The notes below the pieces were generated by a model. The model was not told the DNA's origin. It saw nothing but the letters and a program-made list of their open reading frames with translations, and ran no database searches. Both the position numbers and the translations under genes were made by a program. 64,000 nucleotides of DNA from Pseudosulfitobacter pseudonitzschiae (lineage in GTDB: Bacteria; Pseudomonadota; Alphaproteobacteria; Rhodobacterales; Rhodobacteraceae): NCBI RefSeq assembly GCF_002222635.1, contig NZ_CP022415.1, forward strand, positions 1,984,001 to 2,048,000, given 5' to 3'. This document shows, piece after piece, positions 10,117-15,459 of this stretch. The number at the start of each line of letters is the position of its first letter. Within the stretch, counting starts at the first letter, position 1.

Positions 10117-10457
10117 TCGCTTGCCTCCATAGTGGACACATCCACCGGATTGGTGATCGGCAATTCCACGGGGGGTGGATAGGCGACCTGATCAATCAGA
10201 CCGAATTGTTCAGGGGCCAGCGGCAACAGGCCCAAATTGTCAAAGTTGATGTCGACCAGATCGCGCAGGCGCGAGGGCCGGTTAAGATAGGCCCACTCGG
10301 CCCGCAACACAGCCAGCCGCGCGTGGGCGCGCTGGATGTCATGGTGCAATTGTTCGGTTTCGGCAATTGCCCGTTGCGTCGCGTAATTCTCGCGGTAAGC
10401 CCAAAAAGCCAAACCTATGACGGAGAGAACTGTCAGGATGTAAAAGACCGATCTCAT
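10113..10457 (-). CDS. ftsL: FtsL-like divisome protein
   Basis: 114-residue bitopic membrane protein. A hydrophobic segment occupies about residues 4-20, followed by a heptad-like helical stretch (about 22-62) with Arg and Leu at regular spacing, as in FtsL coiled coils. Sequence conservation in this family is low, so the call rests mainly on size, topology and position between rsmH and ftsI. The ATG abuts the rsmH stop (TAAATG) and the end overlaps ftsI by 4 nt. Confidence 0.88.
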   Translation of the reverse strand: MRSVFYILTVLSVIGLAFWAYRENYATQRAIAETEQLHHDIQRAHARLAVLRAEWAYLNRPSRLRDLVDINFDNLGLLPLAPEQFGLIDQVAYPPPVELPITNPVDVSTMEASE

Positions 10458-11432
10458 TTACTCGAACACTCCTGCCGTGTGCGGCATACCAATGGATTTT
10501 GCGTCAATCCGGCCCGAAGGCGCGTCGGTGCGCGTGGCAATCCGCAGCTTGGCCGAGCGCGCGCGGGGGTTGGCGTCAACCTCGTCCGCGTCGGCGGCGA
10601 TGGCTTTGCGGGTTTTCTGGTTGAATTGTGCGGCTTCGGTTTCGGTTTCAGGGGCATAGCGGTTGGCGTTGGCCTGACTGCCGGTGCGGGCCGTCAAAAA
10701 GCGTTTGACCATCCGGTCCTCGACCGAATGAAAGGTGACAACGGCCAGTTGCCCGCCGGATTTCAACGCCCGCTCAGCCGCCATAAGTCCCTGATAAAGC
10801 TCACCGTATTCGTCATTTACCGCTATACGCAACGCTTGAAAGCTGCGGGTGGCGGGGTGCGATTGGTTTGGCTTGGACCGTGGCAGGCAGGATTCGACGA
10901 TCTTGGCCAGACGCAGGGTTGTGGTGATGGGTGCCACATTGCGTTCGCGAACAATCGCCTTGGCGATGCGGCGGCTGGCGCGTTCCTCGCCATAGTGGAA
11001 CAGGATGTTGGCCAGCACAGCTTCGTCTGCGGTGTTAACCAGATCGGCAGCTGACGGGCCATCCTGACTCATCCGCATGTCCAGTGGTCCATCGCGCATG
11101 AACGAAAAGCCGCGTTCGGCAAGGTCCAGTTGCATGGAACTGACACCCAGATCCAGTACAACACCGTCCAGATCCTGTGCATATTCATCCAGCTTGGAAA
11201 ACACGCCCTGCTGCATCACGATCCGGTCGCCATAATCGCCCGCCCAGCTTGCAGCCATGTCAAAGGCCAGCGGGTCGCGGTCGACGGCAATCACGCGGTC
11301 GGCACCAGCGTCAAGCAGCGCACGGGTATAGCCCCCTGCGCCAAAGGTTCCGTCCAGCCATGTCCCTGTGATGGGTGCGCAGCCGCGCAGAATGGCGTTG
11401 ATCAGAACCGGAATATGTGGCCCCCCAGCCAT
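10458..11432 (-). CDS. rsmH: 16S rRNA (cytosine(1402)-N(4))-methyltransferase RsmH
   Basis: SAM-dependent methyltransferase (formerly MraW) modifying C1402 in the decoding site of 16S rRNA. 324 residues. SAM-binding motif [10 protein letters not shown] at about residues 27-36, and the conserved [10 protein letters not shown] segment near the middle. Second gene of the dcw operon: begins 3 nt after mraZ stops and ends directly against the ftsL start codon. Confidence 0.96.
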   Translation of the reverse strand: MAGGPHIPVLINAILRGCAPITGTWLDGTFGAGGYTRALLDAGADRVIAVDRDPLAFDMAASWAGDYGDRIVMQQGVFSKLDEYAQDLDGVVLDLGVSSMQLDLAERGFSFMRDGPLDMRMSQDGPSAADLVNTADEAVLANILFHYGEERASRRIAKAIVRERNVAPITTTLRLAKIVESCLPRSKPNQSHPATRSFQALRIAVNDEYGELYQGLMAAERALKSGGQLAVVTFHSVEDRMVKRFLTARTGSQANANRYAPETETEAAQFNQKTRKAIAADADEVDANPRARSAKLRIATRTDAPSGRIDAKSIGMPHTAGVFE

Positions 11433-11435
11433 GAT

Positions 11436-11927
11436 CTAGTCCAGTTCCCCGTCCAGATATACGGACGGATCAAGGTCTGGATCAAAGCCTTCTTCTTCCA
11501 GCGCGTCATGCACTTCATCGAACCTGTCGGGGTTCCATATCTCGAACGTATCACCCGAGGCCGCAAAGCGTGCCATGTCGGTCAGGCCGATCTTTTCACG
11601 CAATTTCGCAGAAAGAACGATGCGGCCTGTGTCATCCACCACGGTCTCGATGGCCTGCGTCGAATACAGACGCTCCATCGCCTTGCGCTTGGCCGAGCCG
11701 CGCGGATGTTTCGAGATTTTATCGTCAACCTCGTCCATAGCTTCGATGGTGAACCCTTCGAGGTAATCGCGGGTTTTGCCGCCATAGACGATGATGATGC
11801 GGGGCGGCAGGCCGTCTTTCCATTCGGGGTCGGACCCTTCGATCACACGGCGAAACGAGGCGGGGATAGAGACCCTGCCCTTTGCGTCCACCTTGTGGTC
11901 GCTTTCGCCTCTGAACCTGCGTGCCAT
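11436..11927 (-). CDS. mraZ: MraZ, DNA-binding regulator of the dcw cluster
   Basis: 163-residue AbrB/SpoVT-like protein with two tandem swapped-hairpin domains; the first contains HKVDAKGRVSIP and the second DDTGRIVLSAKLR. In E. coli MraZ binds direct TGGGN repeats with 5-nt spacers in its own promoter and represses the cluster. Two sets of TGGGN boxes with that spacing lie upstream here (12244-12278 and 12573-12627), so autoregulation is likely. First gene of the dcw operon, behind a leader of about 300 nt or more that contains a strong terminator. Confidence 0.95.
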   Translation of the reverse strand: MARRFRGESDHKVDAKGRVSIPASFRRVIEGSDPEWKDGLPPRIIIVYGGKTRDYLEGFTIEAMDEVDDKISKHPRGSAKRKAMERLYSTQAIETVVDDTGRIVLSAKLREKIGLTDMARFAASGDTFEIWNPDRFDEVHDALEEEGFDPDLDPSVYLDGELD

Positions 11928-12016
11928 CTGGCCTGGTCCGTCCCAATGTTGCGCCCGTTTGGATCGGGCTTTGTGTGTCTCGCGCCCCCGCGAATGCTGT
12001 CCCCGGTGCTGGAATT

Positions 12017-12057
12017 AAAAACGGCGGGTTGATCTGCTGCCACTGATCAACCCGCCG
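12017..12057 (-). terminator. Strong intrinsic terminator in the mraZ leader
   Basis: Perfect 13-bp stem (12022-12034 with 12045-12057), 10-nt loop, followed on the minus strand by TTTTTA. It lies 90 nt upstream of the mraZ start and points at it, so it ends a leader transcript; dcw expression would need read-through or a promoter closer to mraZ. Confidence 0.9.
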
Positions 12058-12230
12058 CCTGTCCCGCTTGGCGGGATGTCCAGCTGCGCGCGCCACCTGG
12101 GGGGATGTCTGCTCGCTCGCGCGCCGGATCTTTGGTCTGATGAAAGCGAGGTGCCTGTATGAAACCTGCTAGAGTCTTGTTTGTCTGCGTGGGGTCGTTT
12201 GGTGCCCCTTGTCTCGATCTCATCCGATGA
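12017..12230 (-). ncRNA. Predicted UpsM-like small RNA from the dcw leader
   Basis: The 3' end is set by the terminator at 12017-12057. The 5' end is inferred from a weak promoter (TTGCCG at 12258-12263, 17-18-nt spacer, ATCAAT-like -10 near 12234-12239), giving a transcript of about 210 nt. In Rhodobacter sphaeroides the dcw cluster is preceded by a leader that yields the abundant 206-nt sRNA UpsM through partial termination before mraZ; size, position, strand and terminator agree here. Sequence similarity to UpsM was not tested. No convincing protein frame exists in this stretch. Confidence 0.7.
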
Positions 12231-12243
12231 ACAATTGATGGCA

Positions 12244-12278
12244 TGGGAAATCATGGGCGGCAATAGTTTTTTATGGGA
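12244..12278 (+). promoter_or_regulatory. MraZ-box cluster A (TGGGN repeats in 10-bp register)
   Basis: TGGGA at 12244-12248, TGGGC at 12254-12258 and TGGGA at 12274-12278, all on the plus strand and all in one 10-bp register, with one register position (12264) empty. TGGGN-N5-TGGGN is the E. coli MraZ operator. The boxes overlap the inferred promoter of the leader RNA, the first one lying in the -35/-10 spacer, so occupancy could block initiation. The operator role is inference. Confidence 0.6.
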
Positions 12279-12572
12279 CAGAGCCACTAACTGTGGTTCG
12301 AACGAGATGTTGCGCACAACATATTGTGGGTAAATATCGGCGGATTTTGGCTTAATTTGTTTAATTCAAAGGCTATACCACAATATCTAGTGCAGCCATG
12401 CTCCACAAACTACGGACCCATGAATTCCCAAAAAACTTACCCACAGAAGCAGGTGGTATTCCATGTTTCCGTTACGTTCTCAAACGGTTTTGCCAAACGG
12501 CGGCGGAATCAATTCCAAATACCCGGGTCACAGCCCTGTGATTCGGTTTTTCAGGTCAAATTCATGAAAACG

Positions 12573-12627
12573 TCCCATGATTTCCCACAATGCCCGTGTA
12601 CGCGCATGCTGTTCCCATGAAATCCCG
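12573..12627 (-). promoter_or_regulatory. MraZ-box cluster B (distal TGGGN repeats in 10-bp register)
   Basis: On the minus strand TGGGA occurs at 12573-12577, 12583-12587 and 12613-12617, with CGGGA at 12623-12627. All four share one 10-bp register, two positions (12593, 12603) being empty. It lies 646 bp upstream of mraZ, about 100 bp past the apbC stop, and in the opposite orientation to cluster A. It could serve an upstream dcw promoter or DNA looping between the clusters. The rest of 12280-12728 holds no gene I can support. Confidence 0.5.
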
Positions 12628-12728
12628 GAACTTGCGCGCCTTGGTCGGGTAAAAGGGAAATCGGCACCAAGCGCCGGGCGCGGTTTGTACATATAGTGTA
12701 GAAAACTGTACGGTGGCGAGGTTCGGGA

Positions 12729-13805
12729 TCAGGCCATGCCGCCGTCGATCAGCCCCTTGGCGATACGGGCATAGGCCTGTGCCATCGGACCGTCGCCTGC
12801 GGCCACGGGCGTGCCGTTGTCGCCCGCCAGTCGCGTTTCCAGATCAATCGGCAAGGCCCCAAGCAAGGGCACGCCCATCTTGTCGGCTTCGGTGGCCACG
12901 CCCCCTGTCCCGAAAATCTCGTGCTGGGCGCCACAATCCGGGCAGATAAACATCGACATATTCTCGATCAGACCCAATACCGGCGTTTTCAGCGTCTTGA
13001 ACATATCCAGCGCCTTGCGCGCGTCGATCAATGCCACATCCTGCGGCGTGCTGACCACGATGGCACCGGTCAGTTCGGATTTGGTACACAGGGTCAGTTG
13101 CACATCGCCGGTGCCGGGTGGCAGATCGACAATCAGCACGTCCAACTCGCCCCATTGCACCTGCCCCAGCATTTGCTGCAAGGCCCCCATCAGCATCGGA
13201 CCGCGCCAGACGACGGCCTTGCCCTCTTCCATCATGAAACCGATGGACATCAGAGTGACGCCATGTGCGTGCAACGGAATGATGGTTTTGCCGTCGGGCG
13301 ATGCGGGGCGTTTGTTTACCCCCATCATGCGCGGCTGCGAAGGGCCGTAGATATCCGCGTCCAGCAGGCCAACCTTGCGGCCCTGTTTGGCCAGCGCCAC
13401 GGCCAGGTTCGATGAGATGGTGGATTTTCCGACGCCGCCTTTGCCCGAGCCGATGGCCAGAATACGCTGGACGCCGGAGGGTTTTGTCGGACCGGCCTGC
13501 GGTTTGGGGTGACCCCCGATTTTCAGGCTGGGTGGCGGTGTGGACGGTTTTGCAGCAGGTCCGTGGGCGGTGAGCGCCACTTGCACGCTTTCTACTCCCG
13601 GCACGGCGGCCACAGCGGCCTGGGCTGCATCGCGCACAGGGCCCATCGCTTGTGCGGCCTCGGGTGTCGGTGCCTCGATGACAAAGCGCACGGCGCTTCC
13701 GTCGATCTGGATGGCACGAATCAAATCGTTGCTGACGAGGTCGCCACCATCAGGCAGGGCGACTCGTTTCAGCGCGGCGGAAATCAGATCGGGAGTAAGT
13801 GTCAT
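12729..13805 (-). CDS. apbC: Mrp/NBP35-family Fe-S cluster carrier ATPase (ApbC)
   Basis: Cytoplasmic P-loop ATPase thought to assemble and hand over [4Fe-4S] clusters. 358 residues from ATG 13805. A short MIP18/DUF59-like N-terminal domain (about 1-80), a Pro-rich linker, then the deviant Walker A GKGGVGKST at 121-129 and the cluster-binding CxxC within MFICPDCG. A longer open frame upstream has no family resemblance, so ATG 13805 is preferred. Stands alone upstream of the dcw leader, divergent from the DUF1127/CcsR locus with 232 bp between start codons. Confidence 0.93.
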   Translation of the reverse strand: MTLTPDLISAALKRVALPDGGDLVSNDLIRAIQIDGSAVRFVIEAPTPEAAQAMGPVRDAAQAAVAAVPGVESVQVALTAHGPAAKPSTPPPSLKIGGHPKPQAGPTKPSGVQRILAIGSGKGGVGKSTISSNLAVALAKQGRKVGLLDADIYGPSQPRMMGVNKRPASPDGKTIIPLHAHGVTLMSIGFMMEEGKAVVWRGPMLMGALQQMLGQVQWGELDVLIVDLPPGTGDVQLTLCTKSELTGAIVVSTPQDVALIDARKALDMFKTLKTPVLGLIENMSMFICPDCGAQHEIFGTGGVATEADKMGVPLLGALPIDLETRLAGDNGTPVAAGDGPMAQAYARIAKGLIDGGMA

Positions 13806-14037
13806 GTGTAACCTCTGTTCGGAGCCATTGTTGTGGCACTTGGGGCCGCATGTGCAACCCCTATCGGCAGACCTGCACAAGCCTTGGGCAGTTTGCAAAA
13901 ATAGGTCAGCGTTCCCTATGCATTTGCTGCATGGCAGCATTGTTGATACGTCTATTGTGCAAGCGCAGCATTACGCTAAATTCATTGCAAGACGAACGCA
14001 AACGAACATCAAACACACATCCGAGGCACCGAAGAAC
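13806..14037 (+). promoter_or_regulatory. Divergent promoter region between apbC and the DUF1127/CcsR locus
   Basis: 232 bp without a gene. It contains an exact inverted repeat TGCTGC-ATG-GCAGCA at 13925-13939 and a TTTGCAAA octamer at 13892-13899. In R. sphaeroides the equivalent DUF1127/CcsR locus is driven by RpoHI/RpoHII; I cannot point to a convincing heat-shock-type promoter by eye. The AT-rich stretch 13935-14000 is the likeliest place for the transcription start of the array. Confidence 0.35.
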
Positions 14038-14268
14038 ATGGCCTACCTGAATCAGACCGCAACAACATACAGCAGCTTGACCGAGCGCCTGCTGGCAACA
14101 ACTGCCCGCATTCTGGACGCCGCAGCTGAACGCCAGGCAAAACGCGCTGTCTACCGCAAAACATTTAACGAGCTGGCAAGCTTGGGTGATCGCGATCTCG
14201 CTGATCTCGGCCTGCACCGCTCACACATCCGCCGGATTGCGACAGAAGCAGCCTACGGCGACAAATAA
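14038..14268 (+). CDS. DUF1127 (YjiS-like) small basic protein, CcaF1-like
   Basis: 76-residue Arg-rich protein. The DUF1127 core is FNELASLGDRDLADLGLHRSHI (about residues 44-65). In R. sphaeroides the DUF1127 protein CcaF1 (RSP_6037) is co-transcribed with sRNAs CcsR1-4, binds RNA and affects their maturation; the same arrangement occurs here, with the hairpin array starting 8 nt after the stop codon. ATG 14038 is preferred because the domain fills the product; the longer frame upstream is antisense to apbC. Expected to be co-induced with the array under stress (inference from the Rhodobacter system). Confidence 0.88.
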   Translation: MAYLNQTATTYSSLTERLLATTARILDAAAERQAKRAVYRKTFNELASLGDRDLADLGLHRSHIRRIATEAAYGDK

Positions 14269-14314
14269 TAGAGTTCGGACATTTCCACCTCCTCCCGGAA
14301 ATGTCCGTCACAAC

Positions 14315-14425
14315 GCGGCGGTATCTCTCCTCCTCCCTGATGCCGCCGCACTTTTTCCCCGATCAAACGGGGATACGACATCGCTGCAGGGTCTCTCCTC
14401 CTCCCTGACCTGCGCAGTGACTAAC
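14315..14425 (+). ncRNA. CcsR-like unit 1
   Basis: First hairpin pairs 14315-14325 with 14339-14349 (11 bp, one G-U) around a TCTCCTCCTCCCT loop. Then a short CCCCG-ATCAAA-CGGGG hairpin at 14357-14372, then a second CUCCUCCC hairpin at about 14381-14420 with a GGTC/GACC inner stem. Confidence 0.85.
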
Positions 14426-14534
14426 GCGGCGACACCGCTCCTCCCTCAGGTGTCGCCGCACAAGATACCCCGGTCAAACGGGGGCACAGATCGCCATTCG
14501 GGTCTTTCCTCCTCCCTGACCTGGTGGTGAACAA
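14426..14534 (+). ncRNA. CcsR-like unit 2
   Basis: First hairpin pairs 14426-14436 with 14449-14459 (11 perfect bp, GCGGCGACACC) around GCTCCTCCCTCA. The short CCCCG-GTCAAA-CGGGG hairpin is at 14468-14483 and the second CUCCUCCC hairpin at about 14491-14527. Confidence 0.85.
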
Positions 14535-14642
14535 GGCGGCGGCCCCTCCTCCCAGGTGTCGTCGCACCTTCTACCCCGATCAAACGGGGATATAGATCGC
14601 CACCTGGCCTCTCCTCCTCCCTGGCCCGGTGGTGAAACAGCG
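14535..14642 (+). ncRNA. CcsR-like unit 3
   Basis: First hairpin at about 14536-14566 with a CCCTCCTCCCA loop (GCGGCGGC pairing with GTCGTCGC plus wobbles). The short CCCCG-ATCAAA-CGGGG hairpin is at 14574-14589, and the second hairpin at about 14599-14633 pairs GCCACC with GGTGGT. Confidence 0.85.
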
Positions 14643-14716
14643 CGGCGGTCCCTCCTCCCAGGTGTCGTCGCACCCTATAATTGTCGGGCCTCTCCTCCTC
14701 CCTGGTCCCGACAATT
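14643..14716 (+). ncRNA. CcsR-like unit 4 (lacks the short spacer hairpin)
   Basis: First hairpin at about 14643-14671 is a near copy of that in unit 3. The CCCCG-TCAAA-CGGGG spacer hairpin is missing; a long hairpin follows directly at 14678-14716 (AATTGTCGGG pairing with CCCGACAATT) with a TCTCCTCCTCCCT loop. Confidence 0.85.
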
Positions 14717-14721
14717 GCAAA

Positions 14722-14758
14722 GGCGGCGGTCCCATCCTCCCGGGGCCGCCGTTTTTTT
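14722..14758 (+). terminator. Terminator of the CcsR-like array
   Basis: GGCGGCGG.CCC pairs with GGGGCCGCC (about 14722-14751), followed by seven T (14752-14758). The loop still contains TCCTCCC, so the terminator hairpin may double as a last CcsR-type element. Confidence 0.9.
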
Positions 14759-14799
14759 ATGTATTGCCGGTTTTATCGTCGAAACGCGCGCGGGCAGCG

Positions 14800-15084
14800 T
14801 CAGTGCATCTGCCGCCGACCCGCAGCACCGCCACGCCGATGAGGCGTAGGCACATAGCGTGTTGCCGCATGGATGTGGTCCAGAAATGCGCTGACTGCAG
14901 GGCCGGGATTGTCATCATCCCAACCGGCCAGCACGTCACGCGCCGCTTGTCCGGGCCGCACATCTTGCGGCAGGGTAAACACCCATTCCAGAAACCCCGC
15001 CCGTGCCGCGGCAGCCCCGTCAGAGGTGGCACCACAACCGGCATTATCCAGATCGGCAAGCCCTGCCACGATCCTTGAAAACAT
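14800..15084 (-). CDS. Hypothetical 94-residue protein downstream of a cobalamin riboswitch
   Basis: I do not recognise a family. The product is soluble-looking: an N-terminal MFSRIVAGLADLD, an acidic and Ala-rich helical middle (GFLEWVFTLPQDV, DDDNPGPAVSAFLDHIHAA) and a basic Arg/His-rich tail. No signal peptide or membrane segment. ATG 15084 has an AAAGGG 6 nt upstream. It is the only gene on this strand between the cobalamin riboswitch (15201-15378) and the end of the CcsR array, so it is the obvious target of the riboswitch, which points to a role in cobalamin uptake, salvage or B12-independent back-up metabolism. That is inference from position alone. An antisense artefact is possible but codon-position GC supports a real gene. 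Confidence 0.65.
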   Translation of the reverse strand: MFSRIVAGLADLDNAGCGATSDGAAAARAGFLEWVFTLPQDVRPGQAARDVLAGWDDDNPGPAVSAFLDHIHAATRYVPTPHRRGGAAGRRQMH

Positions 15085-15200
15085 CTGTCGCCCTTTCCCG
15101 CCACGCCCCGTGACGTATTGAGTTGTGCGGACAGCTTAGGAAGGGCAGCACGGGGACGCGCCCGTACACAGCCGCTTCCATCGCCACCCGCGATTCACGT

Positions 15201-15378
15201 ACATCCAAGGCTGGTTTCCGGGCTTGGGGCGGGTGGCCTTGCGGCCCGCGACTGACACCTTCCCGAAGGGTATTCCCCAGTGGTATTGCCAATCACATCC
15301 CACCCTCACCGTTGCGGGGGCAGCGCCGGCATTTCACCGGCTTCCCAATTCTCCGCCCGTGGGCGGCACCTTGGATGT
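15201..15378 (-). promoter_or_regulatory. Cobalamin (AdoCbl-type) riboswitch
   Basis: On the minus strand the conserved core is plain: GGGAAGCCGGTG.AA.TGCCGGC, then CGCTGCCCCCGCAACGGTGA, the ACCACTGG segment, GGGAAGGTGTCAG, and the B12 box AAGCCCGGAAACCAGCC, close to that of the E. coli btuB leader. The closing helix P1 is a perfect 10-bp pairing of 15369-15378 with 15201-15210. Between the aptamer and the ATG at 15084 a CCCCGTG/CACGGGG pairing just upstream of the ribosome-binding site is a candidate expression platform. Lies in the gap after uvrD and reads into the 94-residue gene. Confidence 0.95.
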
Positions 15379-15459
15379 TCAGACTAGGCGGGCGGCCTGC
15401 GCACAGCAAGCGCAAAGGCGGTTGCGGGCGATCATTTCAGACGCGCCCGCAGGCAGGGA

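Larger units (their letters stand above)
14276..14758 (+). ncRNA. CcsR-like sRNA array: tandem hairpins with CUCCUCCC loops
   Basis: Ten successive hairpins whose loops carry CTCCTCCC (nine exact; the last is TCCTCCC). A leading hairpin (stem 14276-14286/14297-14307) is followed by four tandem units starting at 14315, 14426, 14535 and 14643, spaced 111, 109 and 108 bp, then a terminator hairpin with seven T. The loop sequence resembles the anti-Shine-Dalgarno end of 16S rRNA. This matches CcsR1-4 (conserved CCUCCUCCC-motif stress-induced RNAs, also called cuckoo RNAs) of Rhodobacter, encoded downstream of a DUF1127 gene. Stems co-vary while loops stay fixed. Confidence 0.92.

Noticed and set aside
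12327-12445. DnaA-box pair (TGTGGGTAA and TTACCCACA) as an origin
   Set aside because: Each differs from TTATCCACA, only two copies, and no AT-rich unwinding region or dnaA/dnaN/parAB genes nearby.
12324-12620. 98-codon frame in the dcw leader
   Set aside because: TTG start without a ribosome-binding site, Cys- and Phe-rich composition and no domain; it runs over the MraZ boxes.
11928-12728. RNase P RNA gene near mraZ
   Set aside because: No GAGGAAAGTCC core on either strand.
13540-14037. Long open frame upstream of the DUF1127 start
   Set aside because: It is antisense to apbC; only the last 76 codons carry a recognisable domain.
14276-14758. CRISPR-like or simple-sequence repeat array
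   Set aside because: The repeats are hairpin loops with different stems, not direct repeats with unique spacers; they fit CcsR RNAs.
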